From assembly GCA_041391505.1 (NCBI GenBank), contig JAWKNW010000024.1, forward strand, positions 1 to 64,000: 64,000 nucleotides of DNA, read 5' to 3'. Positions 25,995 to 34,715 of the stretch are shown here, piece by piece. The first letter of the stretch is position 1, and each line of letters starts with the position of its first letter. This stretch comes from Rhodothermales bacterium. GTDB lineage: Bacteria > Bacteroidota > Rhodothermia > Rhodothermales > JAHQVL01. Both the position numbers and the translations under genes were made by a program. The notes under the pieces were generated by a model. It did not search any database. It saw only the letters and a list, made by a program, of their open reading frames with translations, and was not told the origin of the DNA.

Positions 25995-27596
25995 TCACTC
26001 GATAACGAGAATTTTACCGCGGAAGGCCCGATCGCCCGTATCCACGACATAAAAATACGGACCGTTGGCAACGCGGAGCCCGTGCGCATCGGCTCCGTCC
26101 CACAGGGTTTCGCGGATGCCGGCCTGCTGGCCCGGCGCGTCCAGCTCCCGGATCAGGTTCATCTCGAAGTCGAAGATGCGGATACGCACGTCGCGCTCGC
26201 GCTCCAGCTCGTAACGGATCCGCGTGAAACGGTGCTGGGGTGGCGAAAACGGGTTCGGGTAGGCAAAAACGTCGACCTCGGGAATCGATTCGGTGGGCGT
26301 AGCCGGATGCAGCGGCACCTCGACGCGGAACACCTGCCAGGTCTCGCCGCCGTCGGTGCTTTTGAAGAGGCCGTCCGTACTGCCCACCCAGAGGTCGCCG
26401 TTGGCCGTCACTTCGACGGCGTTGATGCCGACATTCGATGGCACGACGCGGTCGGGCTGCGCGGCATCGACGAAGCTGCGGACGGTGCGCCAGGACGTCC
26501 CGCCGTCGTCGGTGATAAAAAGACCCGTTTCGCCGGCGGCATAAACCCGGTCGCCGGCAAAGGCAAAATCGAACACCTGTTCGTCGGTGAGCACTTGCTC
26601 GAACGTCTCGCCGCCGTCGCGCGTCACCGTCACGCCCCACTGCTGGTTGGGGCCGCGCCCGTCGCTGCCGTTCCAGGTCGCCATCCAGATGGCGTTGCGG
26701 CCGGGCAGGGGCTGCTCCTCGATCGAAACCACCCAGTTGCCCGTCAGGCCGGCGGATGTGCCGTCGAATGCGAAGCGGCGCCAGGCGCGCTCGCCGGACG
26801 GCGTCACGTCGTCGGGCGTCGAGCGGTTGACGCCGGCGACCGTGCCGGCCCACACGGTGCCCGTCTCGTCGACCAGCACGCCAAAGCCGAGGTAGTTAAA
26901 AAAGCCCGTCTCTCCCCGCCGGGGTTCGAGTTTGAACGCGTAGCTGGAATCGGGATGGATGTAATCGAGCTGGTCCGGCGGCAGCACGACGCGCTGCCAC
27001 GTCCGCCCCCCATCGGTCGAATGCCGGATGCCGCTCGCCCACGCGGCCACCCACAGCTCGCCCGTGACGGGGTCGTAATCGATATCGAACGGTGGGCTCT
27101 GCTGCGGTACGATCACGGGGAGCGCCTCCAGCGTCGAGACGCCATAGGTCTCGGTGTCGTTGTCGGGGCTGTCGAGCTGCGGGAAGCGATAGGCGAAGGT
27201 GCGGCCGCCGTCCTCCGAAACGAGAAAACCGCCGGCGGACTGCTCCGAGCTGCCCGAGGCCTCGTCGCTCAGATAGCCGAGACCGACCCAGATGACGGGG
27301 CCTTCGACATCGATCGAGAAGACGCTGTTGCGCGAGCCGAAGAGCGAGTCGGTGTCCGCCAGCGACCAGCTGGCCCCGCCGTCGGTGGTGAGGTTGAGAA
27401 ACGAGCCCACCCACAGCGAGTCGCCCTGCGCATGCAGGTTGGCCGTGCTGTTGCGCACGATCCCGGGGACGCCGGCCGCCTCGAGCGACGGCACCTGGGC
27501 CCGCGCGCCGGCGACGCACAGCGCGCCCGCGACCATCAGCACGATCAGGATGACGTTGCGCCTGACACCTCGAACCTGCAACCTGAAACCCTTCAT
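25995..27596 (-). CDS. T9SS-secreted beta-propeller protein
   Basis: A 533-residue protein with a signal peptide (VILIVLMVAGALCVAGARAQ). Its body repeats the Asp-box-like 'STDGGRTWQ' pattern: LTTDGGASWSL, VSEDGGRTFAY, STDGGRTWQRV, VTRDGGETFEQ, ITDDGGTSWRT and KSTDGGETWQV, as in YCF48/sortilin-type propellers. The C-terminal 90 residues are a T9SS sorting domain: FAYPNPFSPPQHRFTRIRY, LWDGADAHGLRVANGPYFY and a final KILVIE. So it is exported through the outer membrane by type IX secretion. The start overlaps the lipoprotein stop by four bases. The first 15 codons are built from GGTTTCAGGTTGCAGGTTCG, a tandem short-word sequence. Confidence 0.9.
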   Translation of the reverse strand: MKGFRLQVRGVRRNVILIVLMVAGALCVAGARAQVPSLEAAGVPGIVRNSTANLHAQGDSLWVGSFLNLTTDGGASWSLADTDSLFGSRNSVFSIDVEGPVIWVGLGYLSDEASGSSEQSAGGFLVSEDGGRTFAYRFPQLDSPDNDTETYGVSTLEALPVIVPQQSPPFDIDYDPVTGELWVAAWASGIRHSTDGGRTWQRVVLPPDQLDYIHPDSSYAFKLEPRRGETGFFNYLGFGVLVDETGTVWAGTVAGVNRSTPDDVTPSGERAWRRFAFDGTSAGLTGNWVVSIEEQPLPGRNAIWMATWNGSDGRGPNQQWGVTVTRDGGETFEQVLTDEQVFDFAFAGDRVYAAGETGLFITDDGGTSWRTVRSFVDAAQPDRVVPSNVGINAVEVTANGDLWVGSTDGLFKSTDGGETWQVFRVEVPLHPATPTESIPEVDVFAYPNPFSPPQHRFTRIRYELERERDVRIRIFDFEMNLIRELDAPGQQAGIRETLWDGADAHGLRVANGPYFYVVDTGDRAFRGKILVIE

Positions 27597-28411
27597 TCGA
27601 TCGTGATCGTTTTTTCAATGATGTTGCTCTCCAGGCCGGCGCGGTCGATCGCCTGGAAGGCGAACACGCGGGGACCCGGGGTGTTGTCGCTGGCTACCTG
27701 GACGGTGATCGTGTAGCGTCCGTCGCCGGCCGTCTCGTCGCCGCCGCCCTGGCCGTCGTCGAACAGGTCGAAGCGATCGCCCGGCGCCGCCGTGTTCCAG
27801 AGCAGCACGCGGCTGATGTTGCCGAGTCCATCCGGATCGGACACCGTGGCGACGATCTTGACGAGTGTCTGTTCGCCGGCCGCCGGCCGCTGCACCGTGT
27901 CCGGCGCCTCCACCGATTCGACCACCGGGGGCTCCCCTTTATTCTCGAGGACGAAGGTGCCGCGCACCTGGTTGCTGAGCAGGCCGTCTTCATCCACGGC
28001 ATACACCAGCACGGTGTAGTTGCCGATGTCGCCTTTCGGGAGATCGATGTCGCGGATCAGTTCATACGTGCCGTTCCCACTGCCGTTCATGTTCTGGGCG
28101 AGGACGGGTTCGGCATCGACGGTGGGGCTGCGCAGGACCATCACGACCTCGGCCACCTGCCCATCGGGATCGATGGCCTCGACGGAGACGCTGAAGCGCA
28201 CGCGGACGTTGTCGTCGACGAGCTGGTCGGGGCTGGCTTCCAGCACATTCAGCCGTTGCGGGCTGTAGCTGAACGCGTCGAGGGATGGCGGTATCGCCTG
28301 GATGTCCGACGGACCGGGCGCGCTGTCGCAGCCGGCGAGCGCTAGCGCGATGACGGCAGCAGCGACACGAAGGACGACGTAGGAAGGCCTGAAGCGGTTT
28401 GCAAAAAGCAT
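27593..28411 (-). CDS. Lipoprotein with Ig-like domains
   Basis: From the start at 28411 the product has 272 residues: MLFANRFRPSYVVLRVAAAVIALALAGCDS, a lipoprotein signal with Cys at residue 28. Two beta-sandwich segments follow, with VEAIDPDGQVAEVVMVLRSP / YAVDEDGLLSNQVRGTF and ATVSDPDGLGNISRVLLW / FQAIDRAGLESNIIEKT. This is the pattern of cadherin/Ig-like domains in surface proteins of Bacteroidota. It heads the four-gene operon with the T9SS propeller and the PorV-like barrels, so it may hold that machinery or its cargo at the membrane. The open frame upstream of 28411 has no signal and is excluded. Confidence 0.82.
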   Translation of the reverse strand: MLFANRFRPSYVVLRVAAAVIALALAGCDSAPGPSDIQAIPPSLDAFSYSPQRLNVLEASPDQLVDDNVRVRFSVSVEAIDPDGQVAEVVMVLRSPTVDAEPVLAQNMNGSGNGTYELIRDIDLPKGDIGNYTVLVYAVDEDGLLSNQVRGTFVLENKGEPPVVESVEAPDTVQRPAAGEQTLVKIVATVSDPDGLGNISRVLLWNTAAPGDRFDLFDDGQGGGDETAGDGRYTITVQVASDNTPGPRVFAFQAIDRAGLESNIIEKTITIE

Positions 28412-28579
28412 AGTCTGGTCCAGGCGAAACGGCCTGGTTCGTAGCAGAAAAATGTCAGTAGCAAACGAAGGCCATCGCGTGTCCGGTTGAGGAGAGAGGA
28501 TGGGGATGCCGCGAAGCGCTGGACGCGCGTTCACAGGTCTCGGCTCATACCAACCGACCGGGAAGTATGATCCAGGCGG

Positions 28580-29896
28580 TCAAACAACCCGCAGCGGCGT
28601 AAAGCTGAAGCAAAGCAGGAAAATCAGGATGCTGAGGATGGCCAGCGCGCGCCGGCCCGGCGACAGCGGTTCGGGCTTGAGGACGGGGGGATGATCCACC
28701 CGGATCAGGAACACGATGAGGAGGCTCCACACGAACCAGCCGGTATAGCCGTACGAGGCCGCATCGTCACTGATGGCGCGCACGAGCACGACCGCCGCGA
28801 TGATGCTCAGCAGGCTGGGCGCGATCAGGCGGTGATCGCCCTTGAAGATCCGGGACAGATAAAAATACAGGATGCCGGCCAGCACGAACCAAGCCAGCCG
28901 GCCGAGGATCGGCGACGTCTCCGCGAGCCACGGAAAGCCTTCATGGACAAATCCGATCGAACCCGATATCAGCAGGAGCATCACGAACAGCCGCGCCACC
29001 CGCCCATGCCACTTGGGGCCGATCAGCGTGTACATGATGTGTCCGCCGTCGAGCTGTCCGACCGGGAGCAGATTCAGGGCCGTAAAAAACAGCCCCATCC
29101 AGCCGGCGAAGAGCATCGGATAGTGGTACATCTCGTCCATCGGCGGGACGTTGGCGAAGACCTGCGACAACAGCCAGTACAGCGGCGTCTGCCCGACCAC
29201 GATGGTGAGTGTGTCGGCCTCGGGGGTCATCAGCGCCATGCTGCTCCGGGGGAAGACGCCGTTCTGCTCCACATACGCCTTCAGGGCCTCATGGCCGGGA
29301 AGGTCCATGATATACGACGGCGGCGGCAGCGTGGCGAACGCGTACAGCAGCACACCCAGGGCCGCGACGAAACCGGCGAGCGGGCCGGCGACGCCGATAT
29401 CGAACAGGTTGCGCGTCCCGGGAATGGGCTCGCGGATCCGGATGACGGCGCCCAGGGTCCCCAGACCGAAAATGAACGTGGGGATGTAGTAGGGCAGCGA
29501 CGTGTTGATGCCGTGAATGCGCGCCGCGATGTAGTGGCCGAATTCGTGGATCGTTAGAAACAGCAGCAACGAGGCCCCGAAGCGCAGCCCGTCCAGCACG
29601 AACTGGCGATCCAGTAGCCAGGTGAGCGGGTCGTCGGGGTTGGCCGTCGGGTAGATGAGAAACCGCCCCACCAGCTGCCCGCCGGCGATCACGGTCGACA
29701 CCAGCGTCAGCGCAAACAGCAACAGGTGCAGCCAGTACCGGTCCTTGGGGAAAACCGGCTCCTGGTAACCCGGAAACAGCTGCTTTCGCGATTCAAAAAG
29801 TTCGGTCGATGATGGGATCGGTTCCAAAAGCGTTGCAGCCGATAGCGGGCTTGATAAGGATAACGATGCGACCCGCGCCGCCGCTCCCTCACCCAT
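28580..29896 (-). CDS. Site-2 protease family membrane metalloprotease (M50)
   Basis: A 438-residue multi-pass protein with the M50 zinc motif TIHEFGHYIAARIHGI (about residues 114-129) and the distal metal ligand in ALNLLPVGQLDGGHIMY (about 290). The GxxN-type loop between them fits the EGY1/site-2 protease type that lacks a PDZ domain. It carries about eight helices and an extended soluble N-terminus. Such enzymes cut transmembrane segments of regulators or misfolded proteins; the substrate is unknown. No anti-sigma factor is encoded nearby. Confidence 0.9.
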   Translation of the reverse strand: MGEGAAARVASLSLSSPLSAATLLEPIPSSTELFESRKQLFPGYQEPVFPKDRYWLHLLLFALTLVSTVIAGGQLVGRFLIYPTANPDDPLTWLLDRQFVLDGLRFGASLLLFLTIHEFGHYIAARIHGINTSLPYYIPTFIFGLGTLGAVIRIREPIPGTRNLFDIGVAGPLAGFVAALGVLLYAFATLPPPSYIMDLPGHEALKAYVEQNGVFPRSSMALMTPEADTLTIVVGQTPLYWLLSQVFANVPPMDEMYHYPMLFAGWMGLFFTALNLLPVGQLDGGHIMYTLIGPKWHGRVARLFVMLLLISGSIGFVHEGFPWLAETSPILGRLAWFVLAGILYFYLSRIFKGDHRLIAPSLLSIIAAVVLVRAISDDAASYGYTGWFVWSLLIVFLIRVDHPPVLKPEPLSPGRRALAILSILIFLLCFSFTPLRVV

Positions 29897-29973
29897 GGTC
29901 AGTCGGGCATGGACGGTGGGATGGGCATGGACGCGCGCGACCGTTTCTGCCTACGCCCTGTATATGCAGAAGT

Positions 29974-31188
29974 TCAGGAGAGCGCCAGCAGGCCGGCCTT
30001 GATCCGCTTCATGGCCTCTTTCAGGTTGTCCATCGAAGCGGCATACGAGATGCGAATCCCCTCCGGATCGCCAAAGCCGCCCCCGGAAACGAGCGCGACG
30101 AGGTACTCTTCGAGGAGATACATGCACAGGTCGTCACTCGTCTCGATCCGGCGCCCCGACGGAGCCGTCTTCCCGAGAAAGGCGGCGATGTTCGGGAAAA
30201 GGTAAAACGCGCCCTCCGGTTTCGGGCAGCGGACGCCCGGGATCGCGTTCAATTCGGCCAGCACATAGTCGCGCCGTTCGCGGAAGGCGGACACCATCGT
30301 GTCGATCGAGTCGTGCGACATCTCCAGCGCGGCGACGCCGGCTTTCTGGGTGATGCTGCACGGGGCCGACGTAAACTGCCCCTGCAGTTTCGACGCCGCT
30401 TTCACGATCGACGGCTCGGCGGCGAAATAGCCCAGCCGCCAGCCCGTCATGGCATAGCCTTTCGAAAAACCGTTCACCGTCACCGTGCGCGCCTTCATGC
30501 CCGGCAGGCTGGCGAACGATACGTGCTCGGCGTCGAAGATGACGTATTCGTAGATCTCGTCCGACAACACAAAGACCTGCTCGTGCCGGCGCAGCACCGC
30601 GGCCAGGGCCTCGAGCTCGGCCGGCGAATAGACCGACCCGGTCGGGTTGGAAGGCGAACACAGGATCAGCAGCCGCGTCCGGGGCGTGATCGCCGCCTCC
30701 AGGGCTTCGGGCGTGAGCCGGTACTCCTGCTCGACCGTCGTGGGGATGACCACGGGTTCGGCGCCGGCGAAACGCGTCATCTCCGGATAGCTGACCCAGT
30801 ACGGAGCAGGGATGAGGACCTCATCGCCCGGCCGGCACAGGACGGAAATCGCGAGGGCGACCGACTGCTTGGCGCCGTTCGAACAGATGATCTGTTCGGG
30901 GGGATAATGGAGTCCGTTGTCCTTTTCGAGTTTGGCCGCGATGCGCTCGCGCAGCTCGGGCGTGCCCATCTCGTGCGTGTAGCGGGTAAACCCTTCGCGG
31001 ATGGCCTGCACGGCGGCGTCCCCGATCGGCGCCGGCGTGTCGAAGTCGGGCTCCCCGGCGCTCAATCCGATCACCGGTTTGCCGGCGCGCTTCAACTCGA
31101 GGGCCTTGGCGGTCATCGCCAGCGTGGCAGAAGGCTGCATCGCGGCGACGCGGGGATTAAACGTTAGGGCGGGTGCGGACATGGACAT
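29974..31188 (-). CDS. PLP-dependent aminotransferase, class I (aspartate aminotransferase type)
   Basis: A 404-residue enzyme with the full fold-type I set: GLSAGEPDFDTP near the N-terminus, CSNGAKQSVALAISVLCRPGDEVLIPAPYWVSYPEM for cofactor and substrate contacts, SNPTGSVYS, LSDEIYEYV, and the PLP lysine in NGFSKGYAMTGWRLGYF. Arg in ISYA-adjacent GIRISYAASMDNL completes the carboxylate site. The sequence is closest in style to the Ib subgroup aspartate/prephenate aminotransferases. Stand-alone gene, 17 bp downstream of coaD on the same strand. Confidence 0.93.
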   Translation of the reverse strand: MSMSAPALTFNPRVAAMQPSATLAMTAKALELKRAGKPVIGLSAGEPDFDTPAPIGDAAVQAIREGFTRYTHEMGTPELRERIAAKLEKDNGLHYPPEQIICSNGAKQSVALAISVLCRPGDEVLIPAPYWVSYPEMTRFAGAEPVVIPTTVEQEYRLTPEALEAAITPRTRLLILCSPSNPTGSVYSPAELEALAAVLRRHEQVFVLSDEIYEYVIFDAEHVSFASLPGMKARTVTVNGFSKGYAMTGWRLGYFAAEPSIVKAASKLQGQFTSAPCSITQKAGVAALEMSHDSIDTMVSAFRERRDYVLAELNAIPGVRCPKPEGAFYLFPNIAAFLGKTAPSGRRIETSDDLCMYLLEEYLVALVSGGGFGDPEGIRISYAASMDNLKEAMKRIKAGLLALS

Positions 31189-31205
31189 CGGTGAGTTTGG
31201 ACGAA

Positions 31206-31691
31206 TCAGGGTGTTCTGGGCGGCTTATTGCGCATCGCTTCTAACACCGGGGGCGGGACAAAGGATGCAAGCTCCCCCTTCCATCGGTGGATATCGCGCA
31301 CAAAAGTCGCATTTATCAAGAGATTTTCTTCTGACGGCATGATAAAGACCGTCTCGAGCGCGGGGAAGAGCCGGCGGTTCGCCGCGGCCAGGCGGAACTC
31401 ATAGTCAAAATCGCTCACCTGGCGCAACCCGCGCACGAGGGCGGCGGCGCCGCGCGAACGGGCGCGATCCACGATCAACCCCTCGAACGGGGCGACCGTC
31501 ACCCCGCGGAGGTGTGTCGTGGAGGCGGCGATCAGTTCGCAGCGCTCCTCGATCCCGAACAGCGGGGCCTTGCTGCTGTTGATGGCGACGGTGACTTCGA
31601 CCTCGTCAAAAATGCGCAACGCGCGTTCGAGCACGTCGAGGTGGCCGAACGTAAACGGATCGAAGGTGCCGGGGAAAAGAGCGAGCGCCAT
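31206..31691 (-). CDS. coaD: Phosphopantetheine adenylyltransferase CoaD
   Basis: A 161-residue enzyme of standard length for the penultimate step of coenzyme A synthesis, ATP plus 4'-phosphopantetheine to dephospho-CoA. The nucleotidyltransferase signature ALFPGTFDPFTFGHLDV (with the TxGH-type site as FGHLD) is at the N-terminus. ALVRGLRQVSDFDYEFRLAAANR and the closing SSTxVR-like element INATFVRDIHRW are both present. It lies 10 bp downstream of rsmD, the usual Bacteroidota arrangement. Confidence 0.95.
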   Translation of the reverse strand: MALALFPGTFDPFTFGHLDVLERALRIFDEVEVTVAINSSKAPLFGIEERCELIAASTTHLRGVTVAPFEGLIVDRARSRGAAALVRGLRQVSDFDYEFRLAAANRRLFPALETVFIMPSEENLLINATFVRDIHRWKGELASFVPPPVLEAMRNKPPRTP

Positions 31692-31701
31692 GGCGTTCCG
31701 G

Positions 31702-32256
31702 TCAGGCGGGTTCGTGCGCGTTGAAGAGGCTCACGGTCGTGCGTCCGTACGCGCGGGAAAGCTCGAACGCGGGGTGATCGTCGAACCGGTGCCGGCTGTC
31801 ATGCTCCAGCACCAGCAGTCCGCCGGGCTCCAAGAGGGGAACGATGAGGTCCGGCAGGCGGGGCAGGGTGTCGAGATCGTACGGCGGATCGGCCAGCACC
31901 AGCTCGTAGGGCGGCCCCGACTGGTTCTTGAGGTAAGGCAGCACGTCGGCGCGGACGAAGACACAGGCGTCCGTGAGGTCCAGCGACGCGGCGTTTTCCT
32001 GCAGGCATTTCATCACCTGCGCCTGCTGCTCGACAAACGTCGCGGAGGCGGCGCCCCGGCTGAGCGCCTCGAAGCCGAGGGAGCCCGTGCCGGCGAAGAG
32101 GTCCAGCACGTGGGCATCGTCCAGATCGAGGCGCGCCTCGACCATGTTAAAAATGGATTCCTTGGCGCGATCCGACGTGGGACGGGTGAGGTGTCCTTTG
32201 GGGGCGCTGAAGATGCGCCGGCGCAAGCGGCCGCCTATGATGCGCAATCCTGGCAC
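31702..32256 (-). CDS. rsmD: 16S rRNA (guanine(966)-N2)-methyltransferase RsmD
   Basis: RsmD methylates G966 of 16S rRNA. Motifs: LRIIGGRLRRRIFSAPKG and RPTSDRAKESIFNMVEARL at the start, the SAM loop VLDLFAGTGSLGFEALSRGA, and the catalytic LADPPYD. The start is uncertain. The frame opens at a TTG at 32337, but family members begin at (M)RIIGG, so I use the GTG at 32256; a TTG at 32247 directly before RIIGG is equally possible. With the GTG start, overlap with the DUF3822 gene is avoided. Confidence 0.9.
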   Translation of the reverse strand: MPGLRIIGGRLRRRIFSAPKGHLTRPTSDRAKESIFNMVEARLDLDDAHVLDLFAGTGSLGFEALSRGAASATFVEQQAQVMKCLQENAASLDLTDACVFVRADVLPYLKNQSGPPYELVLADPPYDLDTLPRLPDLIVPLLEPGGLLVLEHDSRHRFDDHPAFELSRAYGRTTVSLFNAHEPA

Positions 32257-32293
32257 GGGTGTCGGAAGATGAACGTGAAAGAGGCCGATGTCG

Positions 32294-33220
32294 TCAGAGC
32301 GCCGCGCCGATGCACGGCGCGTAGGCTTCGGCGGCAAAACCGTCGCCGGGCCGCCGGCCTTCCAGCTCCACGACGTCGATGGGATTGAGCGGGAGGCAGG
32401 GCGTCTGAAACACGTCGCTCAGCAACGAAATCGCCTCCGCGTGATGCGGCCCGGATCCATAGGTAAACAGATCGCGCACGGAGGCGCGGGGCACCTGGAG
32501 GCGTTTGAGCAGGGCGAGGGCGTAATAGACGGCGTCGGCCGGCGCGCCGGCCTCGGCATAGTGGCTGTAGTACCAGCGATGCTGCCGGCAGATCGTGTAC
32601 TCCACGTGGCGCTCGTAGAAGCCGACGGCCAGGCTGAACGCCGTGCGATCGGCGGACTCGTACCGGGGCCCGCTCTGCAGCGACTCGATGACGCGGGCCG
32701 CGCCGCGCGTGCTCAGATTAAAACGGTACCGACGGTGGGGCAGCGTACGAAGGATGCGGTCGAAACGGCTATGCAGCAGTTCGCGCATCCCCAGCACGTG
32801 AAACCACTCGACCGTTTTGCCCGAGGCGAGCGATTCGGTAAACACGACATCCGCCGTCAGGTGCAGGGGCATCGGGCTGTCGCCCGACGTGAGCATCGTC
32901 GCTTCTTCCTGAAGCCGCCCCTTCCGCTCCTCCTCGTTCATGTCGACGAGCAGCGGCGTAAAAAAGGAGTAGCAATGCGGGGGATGCAGGACGACGTGCA
33001 AGTCCGACGCTTCCGTCTGCGCAAATACGTCGTGCAGGGCTTCGGAGAGCGTATCCAGATAGACCGACTGCGCGCCGTTCGACAGCTCGCGCATCATGTC
33101 GAAATCGAACTCGCAGCTGCCCAGTTTCAGCAGGCGGAACGAAGCGCCGGAACGTTCGATCTCTGCATAGCGCAGCGTTGCGTCGTGGATATCGACGGCA
33201 GCTTGAATGAGAGCTTCCAT
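32294..33220 (-). CDS. DUF3822 family protein (actin-like ATPase fold)
   Basis: A 308-residue soluble protein found almost only in Bacteroidota and relatives, typically beside rsmD and coaD as here. The opening ALIQAAVDIHDATLRYAEIE and the later NLSTRGAARVIESLQ / RDLFTYGSGPHHAEAISLLSDVF segments resemble the two lobes of PilM/FtsA-like ATPases, as far as I can judge by eye. The pilin-like gene 61 bp upstream at 33282 makes an association with an envelope assembly conceivable. No experimentally known function to my knowledge. Confidence 0.8.
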   Translation of the reverse strand: MEALIQAAVDIHDATLRYAEIERSGASFRLLKLGSCEFDFDMMRELSNGAQSVYLDTLSEALHDVFAQTEASDLHVVLHPPHCYSFFTPLLVDMNEEERKGRLQEEATMLTSGDSPMPLHLTADVVFTESLASGKTVEWFHVLGMRELLHSRFDRILRTLPHRRYRFNLSTRGAARVIESLQSGPRYESADRTAFSLAVGFYERHVEYTICRQHRWYYSHYAEAGAPADAVYYALALLKRLQVPRASVRDLFTYGSGPHHAEAISLLSDVFQTPCLPLNPIDVVELEGRRPGDGFAAEAYAPCIGAAL

Positions 33221-33281
33221 TCCCAGTCTCTACGCGCCCCACGCCACCCCCAGGAAATGCTCCGGGCGGAGTACGGGCTGC

Positions 33282-33734
33282 TTATTCCCAGCTGGCCGCG
33301 TTCAGCAGGGTGATATCGGCATCCAGGGTACCGATCCGGTCGTCGGAATCGGGGTCTACCAGGAGATACGTTTTTACGCGGGACGTGTCGTTTGCCGTGT
33401 ACGTAAACATCTTGCCCGTACGCGGCGAGTACATGAGCGAGTCGACCGGCAATCCTTTCAGCAACTGACTCCGGACGCTCTGGAAGGCGGAATCCGTGCC
33501 GGCGAACATCACCAGCGTATCCAGCGTCATCGGAAAACGATCGTGGCGCGTTTCGTATTGAATCGCAACCTGCCGGATCTGGTCCATGCGCTGACGCGTC
33601 AGCTGCGTCACGCGCGCCTTCTGCTCAACGATCTTGTACGGCTCGGTGATCGAGCGAAACAAGACATAGGACATACTGATAATCAACAGCCAAAGCAACA
33701 ACTGCAGGCCCGTTCGGAGGCTCTTAGAAGCCAT
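33282..33734 (-). CDS. Single-pass membrane protein, pseudopilin-like, unknown
   Basis: A 150-residue protein starting at 33734. One membrane helix (about residues 9-26, LQLLLWLLIISMSYVLFRS) is followed by a helical, charged stretch with VTQLTRQRMDQIRQVAIQYETRHDRFPMTLDTLVMF. That layout, a long helix leading to a small beta domain, recalls pseudopilins and related Bacteroidota proteins with an 'IRxAQxxYxxxxGRYP' pattern. No prepilin peptidase site is obvious. First gene of the operon with DUF3822, rsmD and coaD. The longer open frame upstream to 33917 lacks protein character. Confidence 0.6.
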   Translation of the reverse strand: MASKSLRTGLQLLLWLLIISMSYVLFRSITEPYKIVEQKARVTQLTRQRMDQIRQVAIQYETRHDRFPMTLDTLVMFAGTDSAFQSVRSQLLKGLPVDSLMYSPRTGKMFTYTANDTSRVKTYLLVDPDSDDRIGTLDADITLLNAASWE

Positions 33735-33950
33735 AACGCGTCTTCTCTGTACCCGGTGGGATAGTAGTGGTAAGGGGTGTGAGTCGCCAAGATGCAAATG
33801 GTGAGCGAGAAAATAGGCTGCGCCCCTCCTAAATGCAACCTCGTGCAACGGGTGATGTCTCGCGCCCCCAAAACAAAGCACGCCCGATGCGGGTTTCACC
33901 CAGCGTTTCGCTAGCAAGGACCCCTGTCCCGCTCATAAGTTGCTCACCCG

Positions 33951-34697
33951 ATGCCACACCGCACCACCGCCGAACCGACCCGCCTGCTGATCAACATCGA
34001 CCACGTGGCCACGCTCCGCAACGCGCGCCAGGAACGGTTTCCTGACCCTGTTCATGCCGCTATTCTCGCCGAAAAGGCCGGCGCAGACGGCATCGTCTTC
34101 CACCCGCGCGAAGACCGCCGCCATATCACCGATCGGGACGTTCGCCTGCTCAAGGAAACGGTGACGACCAAGCTTGATTTTGAACTTTCGACGAATGACG
34201 AGATTGTCGCGCTTTGTTGTGAAATCAAGCCCCATCTCGCGACGCTGGTGCCCGAAAAACGCCAGGAAATCACCACCGAGGGAGGGATCGACGTGCTGGG
34301 GCATCTGGAGCGGCTGCGCGGCGTAACCGGGCGTCTTTACGACGCCGGCATCGAGGAAGTGGCGTACTTCGTGGACCCGGTGCCGGAGCAGATCGAGGCC
34401 TCGGCCCGCGCCGGCGCCAACTGCATCGAATTGCATACCGGCGACTATGCAAACGCCGCGACGGCCGCGGCCCGGCTCGCCGAGGCGACCCGCCTGGCCA
34501 CCGCCGCGGAACAGGCCCACGCCCTGGGCCTGCGCGTCCACGCCGGCCACGGGCTCGACTATCACAACTTCACCCTGTTCAAAAACACCGTGCCCCACCT
34601 GCACGAAGTCTCGATCGGGTTTGCGGTCGTCGCCCGCGCGGTGCTCGTTGGCTTCGAAGAGGCCGTCCGCGAAATGCTTCGCGTCGTAAAATCCTAA
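33951..34697 (+). CDS. pdxJ: Pyridoxine 5'-phosphate synthase PdxJ
   Basis: A 248-residue TIM-barrel enzyme that condenses DXP with 3-amino-1-hydroxyacetone phosphate to pyridoxine 5'-phosphate. Visible family elements: LLINIDHVATLRNARQERFPDPV, the phosphate-binding IVFHPREDRRHI, FELSTNDEIV, VPEKRQEITTEGGIDV and the closing HAGHGLDYHNF / EVSIGFAVVARAVLVG. Followed by era after 18 bp. pdxB, an enzyme of the same pathway, is convergent at 35639. Confidence 0.96.
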   Translation: MPHRTTAEPTRLLINIDHVATLRNARQERFPDPVHAAILAEKAGADGIVFHPREDRRHITDRDVRLLKETVTTKLDFELSTNDEIVALCCEIKPHLATLVPEKRQEITTEGGIDVLGHLERLRGVTGRLYDAGIEEVAYFVDPVPEQIEASARAGANCIELHTGDYANAATAAARLAEATRLATAAEQAHALGLRVHAGHGLDYHNFTLFKNTVPHLHEVSIGFAVVARAVLVGFEEAVREMLRVVKS

Positions 34698-34715
34698 TCA
34701 TCCGATCTGACCTGC

